From assembly GCF_008931805.1 (NCBI RefSeq), contig NZ_CP044399.1, positions 4,637,370-4,701,369 on the forward strand: a DNA stretch of 64,000 nucleotides, given 5' to 3'. The stretch is from Moritella marina ATCC 15381 (GTDB lineage Bacteria > Pseudomonadota > Gammaproteobacteria > Enterobacterales > Moritellaceae). Each line of letters opens with the position of its first letter. The first letter of the stretch is position 1. Under the pieces are notes generated by a model, which worked only from the letters and a program-made list of their open reading frames with translations, had not been told where the DNA came from and did not search any database. This document shows, one piece after another, positions 20,031 through 29,162 of this stretch. Made by a program: the position numbers and the translations under genes.

Positions 20031-20093
20031 GCTCCGCAGTGTTTATAAGCCATGTTTAATAGCCATGTTTAATAAATAGTGCGGAGCGTTTTT
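20031..20093 (+). terminator. Probable terminator of nupC2
   Basis: GCTCCGCA (20031) pairs with TGCGGAGC (20080-20087), then GTTTTT. The long loop contains a direct repeat of AGCCATGTTTAATA. Confidence 0.65.
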
Positions 20094-20186
20094 GAGTTAA
20101 ATAATACGCTTACATAGACATACATTTAATATGTTGTTTTATTGCTGTTTAATTGCGCATAGTGAGAAGTACGACAGTTATAGCGG

Positions 20187-20591
20187 CATTTATAGCTTGA
20201 TTTCTTTGTCACTTAGCGTAACTTTAACACTGTAGTTTAAACCAATTGCACATGAAGTACTTTTGGTGTTTTTCGTTAAATACTACGTCCCTTGCGCCTT
20301 TAAGTTTCAGCTTAAAATATAGCGCTGGTTCGTTGTATTAGCGCGGTTATAGGGATATTAATTGATAGTCATATCAAGTCTTCACGGAACCAAGTCCGCA
20401 TAGTTATTCTTCAGGGATATTTGTCTTAAAGATAGTTATGTTGATAGTTAAACAATGCCATATTAAGAACAGTATGAATGCTGTTATTAATCAGTATTTG
20501 TTATTTATACGTCATCTATTTTACCTGAACGTGATTGTTTAAGGTAAACACGTCTTTATTTTACTCATCCAGAATAACTACCGGTAGTAAT
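20187..20591 (+). promoter_or_regulatory. Conserved leader upstream of deoC (candidate structured RNA)
   Basis: Homologous to the nupC2 leader. The core at 20373-20448 again has TATCAAGTCTTC at its left and GTTGATAGT at its right, with the inner hairpin TCTTAAAGA kept. The CCAAGTAACTTGGG insert present in the nupC2 leader is absent here. The rest of the spacer up to deoC is AT-rich without conserved blocks, apart from CATCCAGAATA near 20566. Confidence 0.55.
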
Positions 20592-20682
20592 GTCGATTAA
20601 TCATGATGAATGACTCATTACTACGTTTTCACTATTGGTTTTTTTACATACTATATTTTTAAATATAATTCGGAGACTTAAT

Positions 20683-21456
20683 ATGAGTAACTTTAAAGTA
20701 GCAGCGCAACGTGCATTAAATATGATGGACCTAACAACACTTAATGATGATGATACAGATGCGAAAGTAATTGAGCTGTGCCATAAAGCGAAAAGTGCTG
20801 CCGGTAATACTGCTGCTGTTTGTATTTACCCTCGCTTTGTTCCTATCGCCCGTAAAACATTGAATGCAATCGGCGCTGAAACAGTAAAAATCGCCACTGT
20901 AACGAATTTCCCACACGGTAATGATGATGTTGCTATCGCAGTAGCTGAAACAAAAGCGGCTGTTGCCTACGGCGCAGATGAAGTTGACGTGGTGTTCCCA
21001 TACCGCGCACTGATGGCTGGCAATGCGGAAGTTGGTTTCGAATTAGTGCAAGCATGTAAAGCTGCATGTCCTGCTAACGTGAAACTTAAAGTGATCGTTG
21101 AAACTGGCGAACTGAAAACAGAAGCATTGATCCGTCAAGCGAGCGAAATTTCAATTGATGCAGGTGCTGACTTCATTAAAACATCAACAGGTAAAGTGCC
21201 TGTTAATGCCACGCTAGAATTCGCTAAAATCATGCTTACCGTGATCAGCGAGAAAAACACCGCAGTTGGTTTCAAACCCGCTGGTGGCGTTAAAAATGCT
21301 GAGCAAGCAGGTGAATACCTTGCATTAGCTGAATCAATTCTAGGTAAAGACTGGGTTTCTCCAGCAAAATTCCGTTTCGGTGCGTCAAGTCTACTGGCTA
21401 ACTTATTAGCAGAACTTGAGTTAGCTGAAAAGCCTGCAGATAGCAGCGGTTACTAA
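20683..21456 (+). CDS. deoC: Deoxyribose-phosphate aldolase
   Basis: Class I aldolase of 257 residues that splits 2-deoxyribose-5-phosphate to acetaldehyde and glyceraldehyde-3-phosphate, the exit of deoxynucleoside catabolism to glycolysis. VCIYPRFVP, the [11 protein letters not shown] block and KVIVETGEL are typical. The Schiff-base lysine lies in FIKTSTGK, and the phosphate-binding GFKPAGGVK follows. A longer frame begins at 20635, but CGGAGACTTAATATG sets the start at 20683 and gives the E. coli-like length. First gene of a deoCABD series in the classical order, headed by the conserved leader. Confidence 0.97.
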   Translation: MSNFKVAAQRALNMMDLTTLNDDDTDAKVIELCHKAKSAAGNTAAVCIYPRFVPIARKTLNAIGAETVKIATVTNFPHGNDDVAIAVAETKAAVAYGADEVDVVFPYRALMAGNAEVGFELVQACKAACPANVKLKVIVETGELKTEALIRQASEISIDAGADFIKTSTGKVPVNATLEFAKIMLTVISEKNTAVGFKPAGGVKNAEQAGEYLALAESILGKDWVSPAKFRFGASSLLANLLAELELAEKPADSSGY

Positions 21457-21646
21457 TTATCTAACTCTCTGGTTCGATAGAGCAATATCCACAAACAAAA
21501 TATTTTGTATTGATTAGGTTACATGTTGATCATAACGACAGACTTAATCAATCCGATATGTGCTTATTCGATCCTCATTTTCTGTATTTAAACGAAGCGT
21601 TTCCCGTTTTAAGGCCTCGCTTTTCTGATTCAAGGAGTAGATGATT

Positions 21647-22978
21647 ATGTTTATACCGCAAGAAATCATTCGCCGTAAACGTAATGGTGAAGAATTAAGT
21701 CGTGCTGAAATAGCATATTTTGTTAATGGTATTGCTGATAACAGCATTTCCGAAGGCCAAATTGCTGCCTTTGCAATGGCTACGTATTTTAATGATATGA
21801 CCATGCCTGAACGTATTGCCATCACAACGGCGATGCGTGATTCGGGTGATGTCCTAAATTGGGATGCGATGCAACTCAATGGCCCTATCGTTGATAAACA
21901 TTCAACCGGTGGTGTCGGTGATGTTATTTCACTGATGCTTGGTCCTATGGTTGCTGCATGTGGTGGTTTTGTCCCTATGATCTCTGGCCGCGGCTTGGGT
22001 CATACTGGTGGCACATTAGATAAATTGGATGCTATTCCAGGTTACCAAACCACCGTTGATAATGCGCAATTCCGTCAAGTGGTTAAAGACAGCGGTGTGG
22101 CGATTGTGGGTCAATCTGCCAATCTAGCACCTGCTGATAAACGTTTTTATGGTGTTCGTGATATTACTGCGACAGTTGAATCAATTTCACTCATTACTGC
22201 TTCTATCTTATCGAAAAAATTAGCGGCTGGTCTTGATGCGCTTGTGATGGATGTGAAATCGGGTAGTGGTGCATTCATGCCAACCCATGAACAATCTGTT
22301 GAATTAGCGAAAAGCATTGTGTCTGTTGCTAATGGCGCAGGCTGTAAAACATCAGCACTGATCACGGATATGAACCAAGTATTAGCCAGCAGTGCCGGTA
22401 ATGCCGTGGAAGTACGTGAAGCAGTACGTTTTTTAACGGGTGAATACCGTAATCCACGTTTACTTGCAGTGACGATGGCGTTATGCGTGGAAATGCTAGT
22501 ATCGGCAAACTTAGCGACAGATACTGATGATGCCCGCCATAAATTACAAGCCGTACTTGATAACGGTAAAGCGGCGGAATTATTCGGCATCATGGTCACA
22601 GGTTTGGGCGGTCCAGCAGATTTTGTTGACAACTATGACCTACACTTACCAAAAACTGACATCATTCGTCCGGTATTTGCGCCACAAACAGGTTTCTTGA
22701 CTACCATGGATACCCGTGGTTTTGGTATGGCGGTTGTTGCGATGGGCGGTGGTCGTCGTGTTGCTACCGACCAAATTGATTATGCCGTTGGTTTATCTAA
22801 CATTGCCGCGCTAGGTCAGAAACTAGATGCACACACACCAGTGGCAATGGTACATGCGCGTAGTGAAGCACAGTTTGATGCTGCACAAGCTGAGATCTTG
22901 AATGCAATTCACATCGGCGATACGCAACCTGCAGCAAGCGCAGATGTTTATCAACAAATTCGACTTTCTGATGTCTAA
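21647..22978 (+). CDS. deoA: Thymidine phosphorylase
   Basis: 443-residue enzyme converting thymidine and phosphate to thymine and 2-deoxyribose-1-phosphate. The family signature is seen in [21 protein letters not shown], the phosphate-loop block KHSTGGVGD is intact, and [12 protein letters not shown] follows. The start is taken at the ATG at 21647, nine bases after AAGGAG; an ATG six bases upstream lies too close to that site. The gap to deoC is about 190 bases and has no clear terminator, so read-through from deoC is likely. Confidence 0.97.
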   Translation: MFIPQEIIRRKRNGEELSRAEIAYFVNGIADNSISEGQIAAFAMATYFNDMTMPERIAITTAMRDSGDVLNWDAMQLNGPIVDKHSTGGVGDVISLMLGPMVAACGGFVPMISGRGLGHTGGTLDKLDAIPGYQTTVDNAQFRQVVKDSGVAIVGQSANLAPADKRFYGVRDITATVESISLITASILSKKLAAGLDALVMDVKSGSGAFMPTHEQSVELAKSIVSVANGAGCKTSALITDMNQVLASSAGNAVEVREAVRFLTGEYRNPRLLAVTMALCVEMLVSANLATDTDDARHKLQAVLDNGKAAELFGIMVTGLGGPADFVDNYDLHLPKTDIIRPVFAPQTGFLTTMDTRGFGMAVVAMGGGRRVATDQIDYAVGLSNIAALGQKLDAHTPVAMVHARSEAQFDAAQAEILNAIHIGDTQPAASADVYQQIRLSDV

Positions 22979-23059
22979 CGTTTAGTCGCGTTTTTAGTTA
23001 ATCATTTTTACTATAAATAATAGACATCGATAAATAGAATTAAAAAATAGGTCAGAATT

Positions 23060-24274
23060 ATGAAACGTACAATTATATTAATGTTGGATTCATTGGGCAT
23101 TGGTGCTTCGGCCGATGCGGATAAATTTGGTGATGTAGGCAGCAATACTTTCGGGCATATCGCCCAGTGGTGTGCTGAAGGGAAAGCAGATATCGGTCGT
23201 GAAGGCCCGCTACATATCCCGAACTTAACCAAACTTGGTCTTGCGCATGCATGTGCTGACAGCGTGGGTTCGTTCCCAGCAGGTTTGGATGAAAATGCTG
23301 AAGTGATTGGCGCATACGGTTATGCTCAAGAGCTATCAACGGGTAAAGATACCCCGAGTGGGCATTGGGAAATTGCTGGCGTACCAGTACTGTTTGATTG
23401 GGGTTATTTCGCTGATCTGGAAAACAGCTTCCCACAAGAATTATTGGATCAATTAGTAGAACAAGCAGACTTACCAGGGTATTTAGGTAACTGTCATTCT
23501 TCTGGTACTGAGATCTTAGACTTGATGGGCGAGGAGCACATGGCTTCTGGCAAACCCATTTTCTATACCTCAGCTGACAGTGTATTCCAAATTGCTTGTC
23601 ATGAAGAAAGCTTTGGTTTAGAGCGCTTGTTGAAGTTATGTGAATTAGCCCGTGAATTATTAGAACCGTACAATATTGGTCGTGTTATTGCGCGTCCATT
23701 TATCGGTAATGATAAGAGTGATTTTGCCCGTACTGGTAACCGTCGTGATTATTCACTGCTACCACCGGCTCCAACATTACTCGATCGCATGGCTGAGTCC
23801 GGCGGTGAAGTAGTGAGTGTCGGTAAAATTGCGGATATCTATGCACAACAAGGTATTACCAAGAAAGTCAAAGCGACAGGCCTTGAAGCATTATTTGATC
23901 TGACGTTAGAACAAGTTAAACAAGCGGGTGATCAGACGATCGTATTCACTAACTTTGTTGATTTTGATTCTTCATGGGGTCATCGTCGTGATGTTGCTGG
24001 TTATGCGAAAGGACTCGAGTATTTCGATACGCGTTTACCTGAGCTGCTAGCAATATTAGATGAAGGTGATGTTGTGGTGTTAACAGCCGATCATGGTTGT
24101 GACCCAACTGCACCAGGCACAGATCATACCCGTGAACACATTCCAGTGCTCTTTTATGGCCACAATGTGCCTAAAGGACCATTAGGTTTACGTGATACGT
24201 TTGCTGATATCGGTCAGTCAATTGCGGCTTACCATGGTCTGCCAAAACTAGAATACGGTACCAGCTTTTTATAA
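23060..24274 (+). CDS. deoB: Phosphopentomutase
   Basis: 404-residue mutase interconverting (deoxy)ribose-1-phosphate and -5-phosphate, which links the phosphorylases DeoA and DeoD to the aldolase DeoC. It belongs to the alkaline phosphatase superfamily. Metal ligands are visible in [12 protein letters not shown] at the start and in [10 protein letters not shown] and [11 protein letters not shown] near the end. The phospho-acceptor threonine lies in the [11 protein letters not shown] block. Start preceded by AGGTCAGAATT. It sits 80 bases after deoA in the same direction. Confidence 0.97.
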   Translation: MKRTIILMLDSLGIGASADADKFGDVGSNTFGHIAQWCAEGKADIGREGPLHIPNLTKLGLAHACADSVGSFPAGLDENAEVIGAYGYAQELSTGKDTPSGHWEIAGVPVLFDWGYFADLENSFPQELLDQLVEQADLPGYLGNCHSSGTEILDLMGEEHMASGKPIFYTSADSVFQIACHEESFGLERLLKLCELARELLEPYNIGRVIARPFIGNDKSDFARTGNRRDYSLLPPAPTLLDRMAESGGEVVSVGKIADIYAQQGITKKVKATGLEALFDLTLEQVKQAGDQTIVFTNFVDFDSSWGHRRDVAGYAKGLEYFDTRLPELLAILDEGDVVVLTADHGCDPTAPGTDHTREHIPVLFYGHNVPKGPLGLRDTFADIGQSIAAYHGLPKLEYGTSFL

Positions 24275-24374
24275 AAGCACGCATTACCAAATAAATAGTA
24301 CGTAATAAATACTAAACAATCATGCTCAGCTACAGAATGCTGGGCACAACCAAAACATAAAAGGTAACAATATA

Positions 24375-25088
24375 ATGGCTACTCCACATATCAATGCTGA
24401 ACAAGGTGATTTCGCTGAAACGGTACTATTCCCAGGTGATCCACTACGCGCTAAATACATCGCAGAAACATTTTTAGAAGACGTTAAACAAGTGAATGAC
24501 GTGCGTAACATGTTCGGTTTCACTGGTACTTACAAAGGTACACGTGTTTCTGTAATGGGTTCAGGTATGGGTATCCCATCTTGTTCTATCTATGCAAAAG
24601 AGCTAATCACTGAATACGGTGTTAAAAACCTTATTCGTGTTGGTAGCTGTGGCGCGATCAGCACTGACGTTAAAGTGCGTGATGTTGTGATCGGCATGGG
24701 TGCATGTACTGACTCTGCTGTTAACCGTGCACGTTTCGACGGTTATGATTTCGCTGCTATTGCATCATGGGAACTACTAAGCAAAGTAACACGCGCTGCA
24801 AAAGCATGTGGCATCGATGCGAAAGTAGGTAACATCTTCTCTGCAGATTTATTCTATACACCGAAACCAGAACTATTCGATACGATGGAAAAACTAGGTG
24901 TACTAGGCGTAGAAATGGAAGCGGCTGGTCTATACGGCGTTGCCGCTGAATTTGGCGCGAATGCTATCTGTATCTGTACTGTATCTGATCACATCCGTAC
25001 GGGTGAAGTAACGACTGCAGAAGAACGTCAATTAACGTTCAATGACATGATCGTAATGGCATTAGAGTCTGTGTTAATTAAAGACTAA
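24375..25088 (+). CDS. deoD: Purine nucleoside phosphorylase DeoD-type
   Basis: 237-residue hexameric-type purine nucleoside phosphorylase, which releases purine bases from (deoxy)nucleosides with phosphate. The N-terminus [21 protein letters not shown] carries the phosphate and neighbour-subunit histidine region. [35 protein letters not shown] and the catalytic aspartate in VSDHI are intact. AAAGGTAACAATATAATG sets the start. It ends the deo operon; a GC-rich repeat follows directly. Confidence 0.97.
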   Translation: MATPHINAEQGDFAETVLFPGDPLRAKYIAETFLEDVKQVNDVRNMFGFTGTYKGTRVSVMGSGMGIPSCSIYAKELITEYGVKNLIRVGSCGAISTDVKVRDVVIGMGACTDSAVNRARFDGYDFAAIASWELLSKVTRAAKACGIDAKVGNIFSADLFYTPKPELFDTMEKLGVLGVEMEAAGLYGVAAEFGANAICICTVSDHIRTGEVTTAEERQLTFNDMIVMALESVLIKD

Positions 25089-25106
25089 TAGTTAATAGTT
25101 AAGAAA

Positions 25107-25256
25107 GACCCCCTCCCAACCTCCCCCTAAAGTTAAGGGGAGGAGCAAAGAAAGAGCAAGAGCAAAGACTTCGTTGCTTATTGAGTTTAGCGGCCGAATT
25201 GGCTTGATGCAGCTTTAGTTCCCTCCCTTTTTTGAGGGGAGGGTTAGGGTGGGGTC
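25107..25256. repeat. GC-rich inverted-repeat element, copy A
   Basis: It begins GACCCCCTCCCAACCTCCCC and ends GGGAGGGTTAGGGTGGGGTC. Each end contains an internal hairpin of C-rich and G-rich arms. The inner sequence (AAGACTTCGTTG) matches the reverse orientation of the copies at 36912, 38632 and 41336. It occupies the deoD-ettA spacer. Confidence 0.8.
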
Positions 25257-25352
25257 GCTCTATGTCTAGTTCTGCTCGCGCTTTTCCTTGTATCAACCGC
25301 ATCCAAGGTTTACACTTATCCACATTCATATTCCTTGCTAAAAGAGAACATA

Positions 25353-27023
25353 ATGGCTGGTCCACAGTTTATCTATTCGATGCATCGTGTTGGCAAAATC
25401 GTGCCACCGAAACGTCAAATTCTTAAAGACATTTCACTTAGTTTTTACCCTGGCGCTAAGATCGGCGTACTGGGTCTAAACGGCTCAGGTAAATCAAGCT
25501 TATTACGCATCATGGCTGGCGTAGACAAAGACTTCGAAGGTGAAGCGCGTCCATTAGCGGGCACTAAAATTGGTTACTTACCGCAAGAACCTGTACTGGA
25601 TCTAGAAAAAACAGTACGTGAAGTGGTTGAAGAAGCAATTTCAGAACTGAAAGAGGCAATGTCAGGTCTTGATCAGGTTTATGCTGCGTATGCAGAACCG
25701 GATGCAGATTTCGACAAGCTTGCTAAGCAACAAGAAAAGTTTGAATCTATCATTCAAGCGCACGATGGCCACAACATCGAAAACCAACTAGAGCGTGCTG
25801 CTGATGCATTACGTTTACCGGAATGGGACACTAAAATTAAAGTCCTATCGGGTGGTGAACGTCGCCGTGTCGCTATCTGTCGTTTGTTACTCGAAAAACC
25901 AGACATGTTATTACTTGACGAACCAACCAACCACTTGGATGCTGAATCTGTTGCTTGGTTAGAACGTTTCCTACTTGATTATGAAGGTACTGTTGTTGCT
26001 ATTACGCATGATAGATATTTCCTTGATAACGTCGCCGGTTGGATCTTAGAGCTTGACCGTGGTGAAGGTATTCCATGGGAAGGTAACTACTCTTCTTGGT
26101 TAGAGCAAAAAGATGAACGTTTAGCACAAGAAGCGTCACAAGAAAGCGCACGTAAAAAATCGATTGAGAAAGAACTTGAATGGGTTCGCTCAAATCCAAA
26201 AGGTCGTCAAGCGAAAAGCAAAGCACGTATGGCGCGTTTTGAAGAGCTTAACCAATCTGATTATCAACGTCGTAACGAAACCAACGAACTGTTTATCCCA
26301 CCGGGTGAGCGTTTAGGTGACAAGGTAATTGACGTTGAGAACCTAGGTAAAGCCTATGACGGTCGTGTGCTAATTGACGATCTATCATTCTCTATGCCAA
26401 AAGGCGCTATCGTTGGTATTATCGGTCCCAATGGTGCTGGTAAATCAACCCTATTCAAAATGCTAGATGGTAGCGAGTCTCCAGACGCTGGTACTGTTTC
26501 CGTTGGTGAATCAGTGAAGCTGGCAAGTGTTGATCAGTTCCGTGATCACATGAACGGTGATAACACGGTATGGCAAGAATTGTCAGACGGTTTAGATATT
26601 ATCAAAGTCGGTAATACTGAAATGTCATCACGTGCTTATTGCAGCCGCTTTAACTTTAAAGGCACAGATCAGCAAAAACGTGTAGGTCAATTATCGGGTG
26701 GTGAACGTGGTCGTTTACACCTAGCGAAACTGCTACAGTCTGGCGGTAACGTGATCCTACTGGATGAGCCAACCAATGACTTGGATATCGAGACACTACG
26801 TGCACTTGAAGAAGCAATTCTTGAGTTCCCGGGTTGTGCTATGGTTATTTCCCATGACCGTTGGTTCCTCGATCGTATTGCGACGCATATCCTAGATTAC
26901 CGTGATGAAGGCAAAGTGAACTTCTACGAAGGTAACTATACTGATTACGAAGGCTGGTTGAAGAAAACCTTAGGCGCAGAAGCGACGCAACCACATCGTA
27001 TTAAGTACAAACGTATTAGCTAA
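25353..27023 (+). CDS. ettA: Energy-dependent translational throttle protein EttA (ABC-F)
   Basis: 556-residue ABC-F ATPase that binds the ribosomal E site and gates early elongation according to the ATP/ADP ratio. There are two ABC domains, with Walker A GLNGSGKSS and GPNGAGKST, signatures LSGGERRR and LSGGERGR, and Walker B LLLDEPTNHLD and ILLDEPTNDLD. Between them lies the P-site linker with the Arg/Lys-rich SNPKGRQAKSKARMARFEEL. No membrane segments. A TTG-initiated extension of six residues exists; the ATG at 25353 gives the usual MAGPQFIYSMHRVGK. Single gene with its own terminator. Confidence 0.96.
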   Translation: MAGPQFIYSMHRVGKIVPPKRQILKDISLSFYPGAKIGVLGLNGSGKSSLLRIMAGVDKDFEGEARPLAGTKIGYLPQEPVLDLEKTVREVVEEAISELKEAMSGLDQVYAAYAEPDADFDKLAKQQEKFESIIQAHDGHNIENQLERAADALRLPEWDTKIKVLSGGERRRVAICRLLLEKPDMLLLDEPTNHLDAESVAWLERFLLDYEGTVVAITHDRYFLDNVAGWILELDRGEGIPWEGNYSSWLEQKDERLAQEASQESARKKSIEKELEWVRSNPKGRQAKSKARMARFEELNQSDYQRRNETNELFIPPGERLGDKVIDVENLGKAYDGRVLIDDLSFSMPKGAIVGIIGPNGAGKSTLFKMLDGSESPDAGTVSVGESVKLASVDQFRDHMNGDNTVWQELSDGLDIIKVGNTEMSSRAYCSRFNFKGTDQQKRVGQLSGGERGRLHLAKLLQSGGNVILLDEPTNDLDIETLRALEEAILEFPGCAMVISHDRWFLDRIATHILDYRDEGKVNFYEGNYTDYEGWLKKTLGAEATQPHRIKYKRIS

Positions 27024-27101
27024 TACTTTGTCATTACAATGTCATTATTTTTTTCTTAATGTATAAGTACATAATAGAATGAGATAAATTAAGATTAAAA
27101 G

Positions 27102-27132
27102 CCTGTAATTATGATATTACAGGTTTTTTTTT
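27102..27132 (+). terminator. Rho-independent terminator of ettA
   Basis: CCTGTAAT and ATTACAGG form an eight-pair stem with a six-base loop, followed by nine T's. Confidence 0.88.
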
Positions 27133-27266
27133 GCTTGCGAGTTTATGAGATGTAATGGCTTTATCTTTAAACCGCCACAAAATGTCATTATTACTCTGAG
27201 TATAAGTCGGCGATCCCTGATTACTCGGTGTTTGTTGCTAGCGAAATTTTGCTTTCGATTTAACTA

Positions 27267-28991
27267 ATGGGCAAAATAGTAAAACGATATAAACAATGGA
27301 TTGTTGTATTCTCTGTGACTTTAATTAAATATGTTATTTTTATTATCCTACCACTGTATTTTGCTGGTAGCTTTTTTGCCGTACGCGCCGATCAAGATAT
27401 TGACCATGTGCGTATCTTGCTGCCACCGGCTGCTCTGGTTCAATCGGCAGGCTATTATATGGCTGAGCATAAAGGCTTCTTTCAACAGCAAGGTGTGGAT
27501 GTAAGCTTACTTACTGCGCGCACTCAGCAATCTATCGCCAAATCTGTCGATGAAGGCGCTGCTCAATACGGTGTGACTAATGCGGGTATATTGATTGAAA
27601 AGGCTAACGGTCGAGCCTTGGTTGCTATCGCGGTGTTATTTCAGCATTCCCCAGCCGCGCTATTAGCTTTAAAAGATAGAATTTTAAAAGATAGAGTTTT
27701 AAAAGATAAAAACAGCGCCTTAAAAAACAATGGTATAAACAAGTTGTCCGATTTACATAATAAGCGGCTTTTATTATTACCCGATTATCAAGATATCGAA
27801 GTGATTAGCTTATTGCGTAAATACCATATTCAATCTCTTAACATGTCATCGCCTGCGGTGACACGAGACATGACCACCTTGGTAAACAACCAATTTGACG
27901 GTTTAAGTATTAATTTAACCAAGGGTCCTTATCATGCGGTTCGCCAAGGCATTGAGCCGGTTATTTTTATGCCGAAAGATCACGGCATCGATTTTTACAG
28001 TGGTTTCTTATTTACCAATGCACAAGAAGCAGGTGCTAACCCCGAACGTGTCGCAGCGGTTCGCTCGGCGATATTACAAGGGTGGGAATACGCGCTAACG
28101 CATACGGAAGAAACCCTCGATGTCTTGGTGAGTTTAAACCAACGTAATGAAGCGCGCGAGGCCATGCGCAATAAATTCAAATATCAGTTAATTACCATCC
28201 GTGATTTCATCTTGCCGGATTTCGTGCCGTTGGGTTATATCAATCAGCAGCACCTGCGAGATATGCAACAGCAATTAGTAGACTTTGATTTTATTGCGAA
28301 AGGCAGTGATTTCAGTGGCTTTATGTATATCCCACCGCGGGCGAAAATAGATTGGCAGGTGTGGGGAATCTGGGTCAAAGTGATTGTCGCGGCGTTACTA
28401 TTTAATGGATTTTGGTTATTTTACCTGCTCATTATTAATCAACGATTAAAACGTGAAGTATTGGAAAGAAAACGTGCAGAGCAGCATATTCTCTATGCGG
28501 CAATGCATGATAATTTAACCGGGTTAGCCAATCGAGCACTGTTAATGGATACATTAGATAATATCTTACCATTGGCGAAAAAAGGTAAAATCAAGCCGGT
28601 ATTATTGTTTATGGATTTAGACAGGTTTAAGCAGGTCAATGATCGTTATGGTCACGCGGCAGGGGATGAACTATTAATTGCCGTTACCCAGCGTATCTCT
28701 CGTTTACTCGGTGGCCCAGGTGAATTATTGACGCGTTTAGGCGGGGATGAATTTGTGGTTTTACTCCCAAATTCCGACTTAGCGTATGCGGCAGTGTTAA
28801 GTGATAAAATAGAACGCACATTATTGCAATCGTTTGCTCTATCCGTGTGCAATGTCTCTATCGGTATTAGCATTGGCTATAGTATTTACCACCACAATAT
28901 GAATGCGGATGAGTTACTCACCGGGGCTGATAATGAAATGTACGCGATAAAAAGTGATCACCATTTAAAAATAAATAAAATATTTTGTTAA
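27267..28991 (+). CDS. NMT1/THI5-like periplasmic sensor fused to a GGDEF diguanylate cyclase
   Basis: 574-residue membrane protein. One hydrophobic helix lies at about residues 11-36. A periplasmic domain of about 300 residues follows with the start of an NMT1/THI5-type solute-binding fold (VRILLPPAALVQSAGYYMAEHKGFFQQQGVDVSL). A second helix is at about 372-392. A GGDEF domain completes it (DNLTGLANRALLMDTL, DLDRFKQVNDRYGHAAGDEL, RLGGDEFVVLLPN). The active site is canonical; no RxxD inhibitory site precedes it. The likely role is c-di-GMP synthesis in response to a small periplasmic ligand, possibly a pyrimidine-like compound, but the ligand is not known. A three-fold repeat LKDR(I/V)LKD near residues 133-147 comes from a 15-bp DNA repeat. 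Transcribed alone. Confidence 0.85.
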   Translation: MGKIVKRYKQWIVVFSVTLIKYVIFIILPLYFAGSFFAVRADQDIDHVRILLPPAALVQSAGYYMAEHKGFFQQQGVDVSLLTARTQQSIAKSVDEGAAQYGVTNAGILIEKANGRALVAIAVLFQHSPAALLALKDRILKDRVLKDKNSALKNNGINKLSDLHNKRLLLLPDYQDIEVISLLRKYHIQSLNMSSPAVTRDMTTLVNNQFDGLSINLTKGPYHAVRQGIEPVIFMPKDHGIDFYSGFLFTNAQEAGANPERVAAVRSAILQGWEYALTHTEETLDVLVSLNQRNEAREAMRNKFKYQLITIRDFILPDFVPLGYINQQHLRDMQQQLVDFDFIAKGSDFSGFMYIPPRAKIDWQVWGIWVKVIVAALLFNGFWLFYLLIINQRLKREVLERKRAEQHILYAAMHDNLTGLANRALLMDTLDNILPLAKKGKIKPVLLFMDLDRFKQVNDRYGHAAGDELLIAVTQRISRLLGGPGELLTRLGGDEFVVLLPNSDLAYAAVLSDKIERTLLQSFALSVCNVSIGISIGYSIYHHNMNADELLTGADNEMYAIKSDHHLKINKIFC

Positions 28992-29162
28992 ATGGCATTT
29001 ATTTTGCTTAGCTAAGGTTATTCGTGATTTATTGACGGTTTTTGTAGGTGTATTGTAGGTATTTAGTAGTATTATGGTTAAGCGTAATAGTACTTAACTG
29101 TAATAGCGCTTTAGCTAATCGAAACCGTTTATTCATTTTCAAACTTAAGCAGTGATCGCCAC

